Part shown: positions 1-9,265 of the stretch, in pieces
Layout: every line of letters begins with the position of its first letter
Numbering within the stretch: the stretch's first letter is position 1
Source of the DNA: Anoxybacter fermentans
GTDB taxonomy: Bacteria > Bacillota > Halanaerobiia > DY22613
Assembly (NCBI RefSeq): GCF_003991135.1
Contig: NZ_CP016379.1
Coordinates: 2,294,001 to 2,358,000 of the forward strand
Direction: 5' to 3'
DNA length: 64,000 bases
Position numbers and translations under genes: made by a program
The notes under the pieces: model-generated
What the model saw: only the letters and a program-made list of their open reading frames with translations
Database searches by the model: none
What the model was told of the DNA's origin: nothing

Positions 1-579
1 AAAAAAGGCGGCTGCTTCACGGGAAAAAAGAACATTCTCAGTAGATATATCTGGATAATATTTAGCACCAACCATTTGACAACAACCTTCCAGAGCATAT
101 CGAAGGTAGTCCAACAATTGTTGACTAAACTCTTTTCTAGAGTAGGGAAGATTAAATACTTCATCCAAACTATACTCTGACTTTTTTCGTTGTATCCGAA
201 GTCTTAATCTTATAGTTGAGTAAACCCGCCTATCAGTCTTATTTCCATTCTCAACCCGTTTAATTTTAACAAATTGATCTGTGTACCAAACATTTAAATT
301 CAAATATAATCGTGAATTTCTTCCCATTAGGGAACTAATTTCTTTTTGAGCAATAGTAAGTATTTCAATAGTCTGATTCACCCAATCAGTAAAAGATATT
401 AAGCTTTTAAATTCAGAATCAATCGACTGAAAATAATATTTTTCATAACAATTACTATAAATTCTTATCCCTTTACCACTTTGCTGCATATTATCCCCAA
501 ATTCAAATTTATTATTAATCAGAGATAGACCATAAATAGTTTTATACTCGGTAAATATTTCTTTATAAAAATTATTCAT
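1..579 (-). CDS. TldD/PmbA-like peptidase, N-terminal part (cut by window edge)
   Basis: The frame is open from an ATG at 579 to the window edge, giving 193 visible residues. A good ribosome binding site (AAGGAG) lies upstream, and the gene begins 15 bases after the ABC permease stop. The last visible residues, VLFSREAAAFF, match the segment that precedes the zinc-binding helix in TldD-type proteins (usual pattern VLSPEAAxxLxHE), and the preceding part fits the mixed alpha/beta N-terminal TldD domain. TldD works with TldE as a heterodimeric metalloprotease that removes leaders from modified peptides such as microcin B17. At the end of a peptide-modification operon it would be the candidate maturation protease. 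The metal site itself lies outside the window, so the family call rests on a short motif plus context. Confidence 0.6.
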   Translation of the reverse strand, partial: MNNFYKEIFTEYKTIYGLSLINNKFEFGDNMQQSGKGIRIYSNCYEKYYFQSIDSEFKSLISFTDWVNQTIEILTIAQKEISSLMGRNSRLYLNLNVWYTDQFVKIKRVENGNKTDRRVYSTIRLRLRIQRKKSEYSLDEVFNLPYSRKEFSQQLLDYLRYALEGCCQMVGAKYYPDISTENVLFSREAAAFF

Positions 580-594
580 TTAACTCACTACTCC

Positions 595-1497
595 TTAATA
601 ATGTCCAAGTGTACCATCACGTAATGCTTTACGATATCCCATATTTAAAACCAATATTCCAAGAGGAATGAATAAAACTGATATAACCAACAGTGTGGCT
701 ACATCTTTCAATACAGGTATTGACCATAGGGATTCTCCATTGAGTAAAATATGCCGTAAAGCATCAAGCGAATATGTCAGAGGTAACATAAAGGCTATTA
801 TACGTAAACCAATAGGCAAAATTGCTATTGGATAAAACATTCCACATAAAAGACGACTAATCCAATCAAAAACGGTAGCTGCAGGATTTGCGGCCTTAGT
901 TACAAGTATTGCTCCCATCGATGCAAGACCAAAACCTAAATGAGATGTCACAAGCAAACATGAAACAACAATCGTAGAAAGTACAGTAGTTAAATTTAAT
1001 ACAGGACGAAAACCAAGCAATAACATACCTGTTCCTAAAGTTAAAATCACATAAAACCAAGAGTAACAGAAATAGCAAGAATAATTTCCTAAAGCATAAG
1101 TTATTGGATTTATTGGAGTAACCAAAACCGCTTCAACTGTTCCCCAATTCTGTTCACGTCTGGTATTCCAGTCAATAGCCATAAATATCTCATATACAAA
1201 ATGTTGAAAACTAATACCTACAATAACAAAAGAAAAATAACCTCCTGAAAAACCTCCTACATTTTTATTACTTATCAAGCTATCTAAAAAAAAGTATGTA
1301 AGTATTGGAAGAAAAATTTGAATAAAATCTAGAAGGACCAGGGAACCATAACCTGTCCATATTTTAAATTCTTTTAGAAAAAATCTTTTTATAATATAAA
1401 GCACACCTACAGGTTCATAAGTTTCTTTCAAAGAATTTATAACTTCATTTACTCCAGTAATATTAGGAGTAATATTAGGTGTAACCTTATGATGCAC
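595..1497 (-). CDS. ABC-2 type exporter permease
   Basis: A protein of about 300 residues with six hydrophobic stretches, typical of ABC-2 membrane subunits (family of drug, polysaccharide and peptide exporters). It starts at a GTG at 1497 that overlaps the end of the ATPase gene by 11 bases, so the two are translationally coupled and form one transporter in the cytoplasmic membrane. The N-terminus carries a small tandem repeat (TPNI TPNI). The gene is followed 15 bases later by the TldD-like gene. In this setting it is the likely exporter or self-protection pump for the peptide product; the substrate is inferred only from context. Confidence 0.82.
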   Translation of the reverse strand: MHHKVTPNITPNITGVNEVINSLKETYEPVGVLYIIKRFFLKEFKIWTGYGSLVLLDFIQIFLPILTYFFLDSLISNKNVGGFSGGYFSFVIVGISFQHFVYEIFMAIDWNTRREQNWGTVEAVLVTPINPITYALGNYSCYFCYSWFYVILTLGTGMLLLGFRPVLNLTTVLSTIVVSCLLVTSHLGFGLASMGAILVTKAANPAATVFDWISRLLCGMFYPIAILPIGLRIIAFMLPLTYSLDALRHILLNGESLWSIPVLKDVATLLVISVLFIPLGILVLNMGYRKALRDGTLGHY

Positions 1498-2461
1498 AAA
1501 GATCCCCCCATCCCATTGTAATTTTTAAGACATCCTCAAGACCACATTCTTCAGGCCAGATCCCTACCAGTTCTTCTTTACCAAACTTTTCGATTATCTG
1601 TGATATGGCACTTGATGCATCAGGTACTAATAACTTAAATGATACTATATCATCTGAATTATCAGAATTTGTAATCTCTTCTTGAATATCAAGAATATAT
1701 GGTAATGGTCTTATTTGTTTTTTAAAATGAACTGAATCCCCTTTCAGTTTAATTTTAACAACCTCTGTTTTTCTTATTTGACGATTGAGCTCACTTATTG
1801 AACCTTCCAGCAGTATTTTCCCTTTATGAATAATGGAAACTTTTTGGCATAATTCTTCTATTTCTTTTAAATGATGTGAGGTATAAAGAATAGTAGTACC
1901 AAGTTCTTCATTTATTCCTTTAAGCAGAATATAAATATCCTGTGCTGAAAAATAATCTATACCTGATGTTGGTTCATCCAATAACAGAACATCAGGATTA
2001 TGAATTAAGGCTTTTGCCAAACGAAGTTTTGCCTTCATACCAGTAGAAAAATCCTTAACTAATTTTTTTCTCGATTTTTCAAGACCAAAAAACCCGAGTA
2101 ATGCGTTAATTCTCCTGTAAGCCACTCTGGGTGAAACACCATATAATGAAGAGAAAAATTTTAGATTTTCCTCAGCATTTAATCTTAAATATAAACCCAT
2201 ATTGTCCGGATTACAAAAACCCAAAATACGACGTACAGCTTTAGGATTTTTGGTTATATCAATTCCATTTATCCTTACTTGTCCTGAATCCAATGATAAC
2301 AAACCGCAAATAATTTTGATTAAAGTTGTCTTTCCAGCTCCATTAACTCCAAGTAACCCATGAAAACTCCCTTTTTCAATCATTAAATCCACTCCAGATA
2401 ATGCCTGGGTAACATTTTTTCCAGTTTCAAAACTCTTGCTAACTGCTCTAATTTCAATCAT
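1487..2461 (-). CDS. ABC transporter ATP-binding subunit
   Basis: A 324-residue nucleotide-binding subunit. The Walker A motif GVNGAGKTT lies near residue 40, the signature is the variant FSTGMKAKLRLAKAL, Walker B is VLLLDEPTSG, and the switch histidine follows in TSHH. The C-terminal extension of about 100 residues is the kind seen in drug- and antibiotic-export ATPases of the CcmA/NatA type. It overlaps the permease gene 595-1497 and is separated from the cobalamin radical SAM gene by 140 bases, so it could have its own promoter. It powers export by the adjacent ABC-2 permease; the peptide substrate is an inference. Confidence 0.88.
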   Translation of the reverse strand: MIEIRAVSKSFETGKNVTQALSGVDLMIEKGSFHGLLGVNGAGKTTLIKIICGLLSLDSGQVRINGIDITKNPKAVRRILGFCNPDNMGLYLRLNAEENLKFFSSLYGVSPRVAYRRINALLGFFGLEKSRKKLVKDFSTGMKAKLRLAKALIHNPDVLLLDEPTSGIDYFSAQDIYILLKGINEELGTTILYTSHHLKEIEELCQKVSIIHKGKILLEGSISELNRQIRKTEVVKIKLKGDSVHFKKQIRPLPYILDIQEEITNSDNSDDIVSFKLLVPDASSAISQIIEKFGKEELVGIWPEECGLEDVLKITMGWGDLCAS

Positions 2462-2601
2462 ATTTAATTGAACCTCCTAATCAGTTATAAAATTACTTAA
2501 TACATTTTATTATCTAAAAAAACTTTTTATCAATAGCAACACATCTCCTCATAATATATTCAAATCATTTTACTCAAGAAAGATGTAGACCATGAATAAA
2601 A

Positions 2602-3948
2602 TTATTCTGTTAAAGGCTTAACCGATTGCCCCCGCAAATAACCTGCTTTTATGGCTTCCAAATATAAATCTACCAGTCTGGTTCTACTTATATATGGAAT
2701 CTTCATAACAGGAGTCTGACCATCCCATTTTTCCATATTGGTTTCAACTATCTTTGCCCCATATTGTTTAAGCTCAGACTGTAGTCTGGTTCCGGGTAAT
2801 GGAGTTGCAAATGAAAACTCCATCCATGCAAGCGGTAATTCAGTTGCAAAAGAAATGGTTTTTTGAATATGGGATTCCTTTTCCCATGGAAAACCGATAA
2901 TAAAAGAACCGAAGGCCTTAATCCCTTCTTCTGCTAACATCTTCAATTTTTCCTTTACAATATTAATATCTGGATTTTTACCAATCCTTCTCAATGTATC
3001 AGGATCCCCAGATTCTAAACCCATAAAAATAGAACGACAACCAGAAGCAGCCATTTCTTTTACAAGGTTTCTGTCTAGATTTTCAACCCGCGCATCGCAG
3101 GACCAAAGTACATCTGGAACCTTTTTTCGTAAAGTTTTACAAAAACTATAGACAATATCAGGAGATCCAGTAAAAAGATTGTCTACCAGAACTATAGATG
3201 ATAGAGAATATTTTTTCCATAAGTATTTAATTTCTTCTACAGTTTCCTCTATATCTCCCGGCATCCATTTACCTTCCATGAATCTTACCTGGCAAAAATA
3301 GCACTGATAAAGACATCCTCTGCTAAATTGAACTGAACCCGCAAACCTGCTACCCACCTGAATATAGTCCTCCATTCTAATTAGATGACGGGCTGGACTA
3401 AATCTTTTGGTCAATTTGGCTAAAGGACTATTTTTCTCCTTATTCATCTCTAAATGACATTGAACTGTATTAATACATTGGTCTACATAATTTTCTCGAA
3501 AAATTACATTAGGTAAAGACTCGGGGATTTTTTTTGCACCTAGACATTTATATAATTCTATTATAGGTTCTTCACCCGGACCAATTATAGCTGCATCAAA
3601 GGGAGCTTGTCCACCTACCACCTGATCAGTACAAAAACTAGCATGGTATCCACCTAAAACCACAAATACATCAGGCCTTAATGCCTTGGTTAGAGCTGCC
3701 AGTCTGGTTGAAGAGCGATAACCCGGGGTAAAACAAGAAATACCTAATAATCCTCCTGGTTCTAAATCTTTCAAAATCTCTTCAAGCCTGATTCCTGGGA
3801 AATTCATATCAACAATTTTAACTTTCGCACCTACACTTTCTAAAGCCCCACCGATATACATTAGACCAAGAGGTGGAGCAATCCACTCCGGCTTCCACTT
3901 GGTCAGTGGTGCATTTAGCAAAAGAACGTCATATCCCATTAATTTCAC
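2602..3948 (-). CDS. Cobalamin-binding radical SAM enzyme
   Basis: A 448-residue protein with an N-terminal B12-binding Rossmann domain (residues about 5-140, with LNAPL and VVLGGYH elements) and a radical SAM barrel (about 200-400). The iron-sulfur motif is C212-LYQ-C216-YF-C219 within SRGCLYQCYFCQV, followed by LVDNLF and FMGLESGD strands. Class B radical SAM methyltransferases have this architecture and methylate unactivated carbons, among them residues of modified peptides; other members catalyse ring changes or have no known reaction. It lacks a SPASM extension. It sits five bases after the winged-helix gene. A role as peptide C-methylase in this operon is plausible but inferred. Confidence 0.87.
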   Translation of the reverse strand: MKLMGYDVLLLNAPLTKWKPEWIAPPLGLMYIGGALESVGAKVKIVDMNFPGIRLEEILKDLEPGGLLGISCFTPGYRSSTRLAALTKALRPDVFVVLGGYHASFCTDQVVGGQAPFDAAIIGPGEEPIIELYKCLGAKKIPESLPNVIFRENYVDQCINTVQCHLEMNKEKNSPLAKLTKRFSPARHLIRMEDYIQVGSRFAGSVQFSRGCLYQCYFCQVRFMEGKWMPGDIEETVEEIKYLWKKYSLSSIVLVDNLFTGSPDIVYSFCKTLRKKVPDVLWSCDARVENLDRNLVKEMAASGCRSIFMGLESGDPDTLRRIGKNPDINIVKEKLKMLAEEGIKAFGSFIIGFPWEKESHIQKTISFATELPLAWMEFSFATPLPGTRLQSELKQYGAKIVETNMEKWDGQTPVMKIPYISRTRLVDLYLEAIKAGYLRGQSVKPLTE

Positions 3949-3953
3949 TCCTT

Positions 3954-5153
3954 CTAAAGATATATTATCTTAGACAACCCATGAAATTTAGCCAGATTTA
4001 ATAAACTATTATCAAGGGCAGCACTTAAACACTTCGATTTACATTTAATTTCAGCAGATTTAACAAGAAACTGATTCTTTTTACGATCAGCTTTACAATC
4101 AACATACCCAACAAAATCACTGCCAAAGAGAATTGAAAGTTGCCATTTCATATTCTTTTTCTGAAAATACTCCATAGTAAAAGTATAATTAAATAACTTA
4201 TTCAGCCATTTTCTATTTCGAACAAAATTATCTAAAGGAGAGAGTAGTGATATTTTTCGGTGATTATTATTTTTCTCAATAACCATCTGCCAATCTGGTA
4301 TAACCCACCATTGACCTCGTATACCTTCGATTGAGGCTGTTGCAGCTAGTCCCTGCTTTCTATGATATTCTAAAGCTTCCTCTACCTTTTTGGAAGGAAG
4401 TCCTGTAATATAAGCAATATGACTACGGTCTGTAATACCATAAGCTTTCAATATACGTAAAACAAGCCAGCGTGTAGCCTCTTCTTCTGTCACATTCTCA
4501 TTAGGCCAGGGCCCGGGTATTAAAAGATCTTTTAATCCAAAAACTGGTTGGCGAAAAGTTCCAGGCAAACGGTCAGCAACAATGACATCTCCTCGCCGTA
4601 ACATACGATAAAAAGCTGATATTAATGGGGGAGCTTTTACCTTCTGGCCCGAACGAGTTCTTTTTACATAATCTTTCCATTCTTCATAGTGCCTCAAATT
4701 AGTCCATAGCTGTTCCTGTACCATTGGTCCATTCTTTGCAAAGGCCTGAACAACCATATCTTCAGCTCTTTTATCTTCACTAGTGCATTCCTTTGCCTCC
4801 CTATCTGCATCTGATCCACCCCATCGGCGTATTTGACGGGTTGCTTTACGGTAAAGTATAAATTCATCTGTTGGTACAAAAAATTTATTACGTCTCATGG
4901 CATAAACCTCAATTAACGTACGTTCATGATAAGCTGCGCGGTCAAGATCCTCTTCTTTAAATTCGGGAATTCTATTCCATAAGACTAGATAGTGATTCTG
5001 ACTTACCACCGGATTGGGATCATATTGAACTCCTGCGAGAGCACGAACAACTTCTACAGGATCTTTCAACTTACTATTCTCTGATAAATGTTGACTGCAG
5101 ATTGCTAAAGCTCTAGCCTCTTCTAAAGTCAGATGAAATTCCTTAGTTATCAA
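3954..5153 (-). CDS. Winged-helix DNA-binding protein of the HTH_42 (AlkX/YcaQ) family
   Basis: About 400 residues matching the HTH_42 family: the opening LTLEEARALAI, the segment AGVQYDPNPVVSQNHYLVLWNR, and the basic YAMRRNKFF stretch are characteristic. Some members (AlkX, formerly YcaQ) are DNA glycosylases that unhook interstrand crosslinks or protect producers from genotoxic metabolites (AlkZ of the azinomycin cluster). I prefer the TTG start at 5153, which has GAGGGGGAG just upstream; an earlier in-frame TTG at 5219 would add 22 residues lacking family similarity. It lies five bases before the cobalamin radical SAM gene. In a biosynthetic cluster it could be a self-resistance or regulatory protein; there is no direct evidence for either. 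Confidence 0.72.
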   Translation of the reverse strand: MITKEFHLTLEEARALAICSQHLSENSKLKDPVEVVRALAGVQYDPNPVVSQNHYLVLWNRIPEFKEEDLDRAAYHERTLIEVYAMRRNKFFVPTDEFILYRKATRQIRRWGGSDADREAKECTSEDKRAEDMVVQAFAKNGPMVQEQLWTNLRHYEEWKDYVKRTRSGQKVKAPPLISAFYRMLRRGDVIVADRLPGTFRQPVFGLKDLLIPGPWPNENVTEEEATRWLVLRILKAYGITDRSHIAYITGLPSKKVEEALEYHRKQGLAATASIEGIRGQWWVIPDWQMVIEKNNNHRKISLLSPLDNFVRNRKWLNKLFNYTFTMEYFQKKNMKWQLSILFGSDFVGYVDCKADRKKNQFLVKSAEIKCKSKCLSAALDNSLLNLAKFHGLSKIIYL

Positions 5154-5368
5154 AGATACTCCCCCTCGTATATAATTTAAATTAAATAAAGTTCTATAGT
5201 ATAAAGCCTTGTAAATCAAATGTTTTCCTATTTCTAAAAAAGTTCAAATTTTTATCCAGGCAATTTTAAACTAATCTTTACAAATTGGGGTTTATCAGGC
5301 ATAATTCTCAATAGAAATCAGGGAAAATAATACTCCCCTTGTTGCATCTCTTCCAGGTGACTTCTTAA

Positions 5369-5483
5369 TTAAGAGTGTATCCCCTCCCCTTACCGGTACT
5401 CTTAACTCACAGTTTGTTTCTTTTAATTCTAATTCTGGGGAGGTTGTTGAACTTATCAGAAATGCTGGGACCCCTAATTCAAC
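5369..5483 (+). ncRNA. Possible bridge-RNA region in the left end of the IS110 remnant
   Basis: Two hairpins precede the recombinase frame. One pairs TTAAGAGT (5369-5376) with ACTCTTAA (5398-5405) around a 21-base loop; the other pairs GTTGAA (5446-5451) with TTCAAC (5478-5483) around a 26-base loop. IS110-group elements encode in this place an RNA with two internal loops that pair with target and donor DNA. The match is by position and shape only, and the element is dead. Confidence 0.35.
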
Positions 5484-5498
5484 AAAATACTTTCACGG

Positions 5499-6570
5499 GT
5501 GGTGATGATATTGTCTAACAAACTCTTTGTCGGTATTGATGTAAACTTAAAAGAAAACCAGTTACAATGCCTGAATGCTGATGATAATTTTATTAGCAAA
5601 TCAAAACGTTTTGTTAATAATTTGCCAGATACTATAGATATGATCAACTATCTTAAATCCATCATGGACAATGAAAATTTTGAATCACTAACCATTGGCA
5701 TGGAAGCTACATCTCTTTATTGGTTTCCCCTGTGCAATACTCTTAGTTCCTCAAAAGATCTTAAAGATTATTCAGTCGAAGTACTAAACTTAAATCCTGA
5801 ACTTATTAGTAATTTTCGTAAGGCCTATACCGATATGGATAAAACCGACCTTAAAGATTCTTTTGTCATTGACGACCGACTCTGTTTTGGTAGACTGCCT
5901 GAATCATAAACTACTGATGTTAAGTGTCTTGCTCTACAACGTCTTACCAGATTTCGCTTTCACTTATGCCAAATGAAAACACTATTAAAAAACCACGCCA
6001 GTTCCCTTTTATTTCTGACCTTCAGTGAATGGAATCGGGTTAAACCTTTTTCTAACTAATATGTTTGGTACCACAGCCAGAAATCTATTGAAAAAATTCC
6101 ACTCTGCAAAAGAACTGGCCGAAATACCTATCGAAGAACTTAAAAATTTGCTTGCTTCATCCAGCAAAAATTACTTCCGCAATATTGACCAAAAATCAAT
6201 TCTGGTTAATCAAACAGCAAAATACTTATTCTCTATCCCTAACATCTTAGCTGAACAAATAAATTTTCTTATCAAAGAGGAAAACTTTACTGATGATGTT
6301 ACTCCCTTGACCAGAACAGGGAATGCTTATCTTCGCTATTACTTTATTCAAGACACTCAATCTATGATAAATTATAATTCTGAATATTGTGAATACTATA
6401 AACATAAATTTAAAGAAACACCTCGCCATTCTCATAAAAGAGCACTGACACTCACTGCTCGTAAACTGGTACGTTTAGTTTCCACTCTATTATCCAAAAA
6501 ACAACTCTACCCTTCGCCGGAAGAAAGAAAAGAGCGTAAACTTAAACAAAAGGAGATGACTGATAGTTAA
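5499..6570 (+). pseudogene. IS110-family transposase, broken
   Basis: The first part (5499-5909) is a DEDD-type catalytic domain starting MILSNKLFVGIDV, with GMEATSLYW and KTDLKDS motifs. An in-frame TAA at 5907-5909 stops it, but the same frame goes on with recognisable sequence (TTDVKCLALQRLTR). A frameshift near 6025 leads to the C-terminal part (6025-6570), with the Transposase_20 pattern TRTGNAYLRYYF. The helix-hairpin segment IPGIG normally found between the halves is missing, which indicates an internal deletion around 6280. The protein cannot be functional as it stands. Confidence 0.8.
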
Positions 6571-6633
6571 ATTCCTGAAATAGTAGCGGAAAAATCTAAA
6601 GTACAAGACATATCACAAAAAACTCAACAAAAA

Positions 6634-6729
6634 AAGTGAAGACACTAAGTGTTGCTGCAAAATCCGCAAGAACTCAGCTTAAGCTGGAACATACATTAAT
6701 TTACGCAATCAACACGTAGGTCTTCACTT
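6634..6729 (+). other. Structured non-coding segment at the 3' side of the IS110 remnant
   Basis: A closed structure can be drawn: AAGTGAAGAC (6634-6643) pairs perfectly with GTCTTCACTT (6720-6729); inside it GTGTTG (6649-6654) pairs with CAACAC (6710-6715), and CAGCTTAAGCTG (6675-6686) is a perfect palindrome. It may be the folded right end of the IS110 element or part of its RNA. The remaining bases between 6730 and 7169 hold no convincing gene. Confidence 0.45.
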
Positions 6730-7169
6730 ACCGTAAAAATAACATTTTTTAGGTAAGTAATCAAGACCTACTGAGAAATTTCAAACTAAACCCTATTACT
6801 CTTAACAATTGAAGTGAGTAAGGGATTTATGCTACCAATATGGTAAAATACATTAATTTAGGATATAATTGCTTTTTGTCCTCCTGACAACTGTAAACCT
6901 ATGATTATAATGGGCATTACAATGGAAAGGGTAGAAACCCGAAAAGATAAATTCTATATCTCAATAACACTTTTTAACTTCGAATCACGAAGTCTATTTG
7001 GCATGCCCATTTTTCTGATATTAATTACTATAGAATTTAAAACATTTACTTTCTTTCTTGAATTCATTCAAATTACACCTTAAATTCCTTTTAATAGTAC
7101 TTAATGCATTTTAGTCACTAAATATCTTGCAAACACCTATAAATTATTATCTTTCAATTTTTTGTAAAT

Positions 7170-8408
7170 TTAAAAAATAAAATGATCTCTCTGCTGAAAC
7201 GGTAATATACATAGCTCTGCCTTCAAATTCTGACCAACAACATATCGAGCTGCCATCAATCCTGCACGCTGCCCAAATGTTATAGCAGAATTAACTCCAA
7301 ATGTTCCGACACAACAATCACCACAGCCAAAAACACCAGGCACTTGACATTCACCCCAGACTCCAATAATCAGAAAACCCTGCTTATATATATTAAGTTC
7401 TCCAACAATTTTCGGTAAGCGAGGTCTAAAATATGATATATCAAAAATGCTGTAATTATATACTGGTATCTTACAGTAAACTTTTTCAGTTAGAATTGTA
7501 ACCTGGCTTAAAAAACCCCCTTTTACTTCCCAATCAACTACTTCCCCAATAATTGCCTCTGAAGGTGGTTGTCCAGTATAATCTGGCAATATAACAATAT
7601 TCAATTCTGTAATAAATCTTTTTAAATACTCTATTAAAGGTTTCAACCCTGGCCATGCCCCATACACTGTTACCCGAGAATCTTTAAAGCGTTCAAAAGC
7701 CTTTGGGCTACGCAACATTAAAGAATCAAACACATTGGGCATACCAATAACGGATCTGTAAAATTTATCTGTCATACCAATAGCAAAAATCAAAGCATCC
7801 GTTTTAAAAGAGTTATAAGTTGAAACAATTGTAAAGCTATCTTTAGATTTAATAATTTCAACAACTTCTTCTCTAATTAAAGTTACTCCTGTATCGTTAA
7901 TGACCTGCCATAACCGATCTAATAAGACATCTGAACGAAAGGCCATCCCCGGTAATAAAGACATTGTAATAGAAGGTACTGCAGTTAATAGACCTCCTGG
8001 AGCTGGGTCAAGTAAAATAACCTTTTTTGCAGAACCAGATGTTTGGATATAATTTGCCGCAGTTCCTGCGGCAATAATTCCTGCCGGGCCTGCTCCAATA
8101 ACCACTACACCAATTGAATCCTCTGATAGATCAACATCACTTTTGTTATCACCCATTTTATCAGAAACTGAGGAAAATAGTTTATTTTTGAGAAAAGTGA
8201 TGTCAGCCTTAACCTTATCTTCATCAACATGAAATTCTAACATTATCTGCTTGGCAATTTCTTCATCTAAAAATCCCTTTGAAGCAAGTTCAATGATTCG
8301 AGCCCCTACTTCATTTACAAAAACTTGTTTACCATTATAAAATATCCAACTACCATTTCCTTCCCTAATGAAACGAATTGTATGGTTCCAAAGATTTAAC
8401 TCAGGCAT
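7170..8408 (-). CDS. PqqD-like domain fused to a thioredoxin-reductase-like flavoprotein
   Basis: The first 80 residues resemble PqqD, the peptide-binding domain called RRE (RIIELASKGFLDEEIAKQI, then a helix-rich end). After a short linker comes an FAD/NAD(P)-binding oxidoreductase with VVIGAGPAG (near residue 107) and the C-terminal GVFGCGDCC...SAITFGQRAG segment that binds FAD. The redox CxxC pair of true thioredoxin reductases is absent from the middle of the protein. I chose the ATG at 8408 (AAAGGA nine bases upstream); a GTG at 8414 overlapping the methyltransferase stop is also possible. It probably oxidises or reduces a residue in the peptide bound by its own PqqD domain. This fusion is unusual and is inferred from the sequence alone. 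Confidence 0.78.
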   Translation of the reverse strand: MPELNLWNHTIRFIREGNGSWIFYNGKQVFVNEVGARIIELASKGFLDEEIAKQIMLEFHVDEDKVKADITFLKNKLFSSVSDKMGDNKSDVDLSEDSIGVVVIGAGPAGIIAAGTAANYIQTSGSAKKVILLDPAPGGLLTAVPSITMSLLPGMAFRSDVLLDRLWQVINDTGVTLIREEVVEIIKSKDSFTIVSTYNSFKTDALIFAIGMTDKFYRSVIGMPNVFDSLMLRSPKAFERFKDSRVTVYGAWPGLKPLIEYLKRFITELNIVILPDYTGQPPSEAIIGEVVDWEVKGGFLSQVTILTEKVYCKIPVYNYSIFDISYFRPRLPKIVGELNIYKQGFLIIGVWGECQVPGVFGCGDCCVGTFGVNSAITFGQRAGLMAARYVVGQNLKAELCILPFQQRDHFIF

Positions 8409-8413
8409 TATCA

Positions 8414-9265
8414 CTAATCCTTTCGCCTTAAAACTGCAACATGGAAGAATCCACGATTTTTGTAATATGGGTCATCCATTAATTTAATATTAGCTTCAAC
8501 AAGTTTTTGAGGAAGATTAGGTGAATAATAATACAAGCTCTGGAAATACCAACCCATACTCATTAGAAAAGAATCAAGATGAAATAATGTTCGCCTATCC
8601 ACTATTTCTGCTTTTTCTGCTGACTGTATTAATTGATCAAATTCTCCAGGTGTAACAGGATGAAAGACATTTCCTGCCAAATCCAGAAAATTATCAGTTT
8701 CCATCATTTTTGTAATTTCTGGTACAAATAAAAATCTCCGTACCTGAAAATTGAGCATTGCCAACTTATCAACTGCAGTAATAAATAACAAACTCCCCGG
8801 TTTTAATGCATCTATTAGTCGCCCTAAAAGTTCACGCCTTTCTGCATCAGATAAATACTCAATTGTTTCTAATAGCATTATCGCATCATATTGATTTTTC
8901 TCTGGCATATAGTTCGTTAAATCTCCATATTCAAACTTTACAAGATCTTCTAATCCTAGTTTGATTGCAATATTTTTTCCCATTTCCAAATATTTCTCAG
9001 ACATATCAACAACTTTTATACTGTAGTCATATGCAGCTAGAGAAAAGGCTATTCTACCCCAACCACCACCAGCATCCAATATACTGGTTTTTTTCCCAGA
9101 ACTATTTAAAAATCTATTAATGTAATAACATGTTAAATCAGTATCCACAATTCGTATATTTATATGAACTGAATCCTTATATACTCGAGCCATTGAATTT
9201 AACCAGTCTTCATGATTCGGCCACATCTGCTTAGGATCACAGAATCCCCTCCACTTTTCTTCCAC
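8414..9265 (-). CDS. SAM-dependent methyltransferase (class I)
   Basis: A 283-residue class I methyltransferase. The SAM-binding glycine loop is ILDAGGGWGR, the acidic residue after strand 2 is in VVDMSEKYLEMG, motif II is KFEYGDL, and DAIMLLETIEYLSD forms motif III. It starts with GTG at 9265, whose G is the last base of the radical SAM stop codon (TAGTG), and its own stop abuts the flavoprotein start, so the three genes are translationally coupled. The likely job is N-, O- or C-terminal methylation of the operon's peptide; the fold does not tell which atom is methylated. Confidence 0.86.
   Translation of the reverse strand: MEEKWRGFCDPKQMWPNHEDWLNSMARVYKDSVHINIRIVDTDLTCYYINRFLNSSGKKTSILDAGGGWGRIAFSLAAYDYSIKVVDMSEKYLEMGKNIAIKLGLEDLVKFEYGDLTNYMPEKNQYDAIMLLETIEYLSDAERRELLGRLIDALKPGSLLFITAVDKLAMLNFQVRRFLFVPEITKMMETDNFLDLAGNVFHPVTPGEFDQLIQSAEKAEIVDRRTLFHLDSFLMSMGWYFQSLYYYSPNLPQKLVEANIKLMDDPYYKNRGFFHVAVLRRKD

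Larger units (their letters stand above)
5320..6740 (+). mobile_element. Degenerate IS110-family element inside the peptide operon
   Basis: This block holds a broken IS110-type recombinase on the plus strand, against the direction of the surrounding operon. About 180 bases of structured non-coding DNA precede the coding part and about 170 follow it, as in IS110 elements, where the non-coding end encodes the guide (bridge) RNA. The exact ends cannot be set because IS110 elements leave no inverted termini or clear target duplication. The element separates the flavoprotein gene (ends 7170) from the winged-helix gene (starts 5153), two genes otherwise in one direction. Confidence 0.72.

Noticed and set aside
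6901-7083. 60-codon plus-strand open frame between the IS110 remnant and the flavoprotein gene
   Set aside because: No ribosome site, AT-driven composition (runs of I, F and T) and no recognisable feature; it looks like chance.
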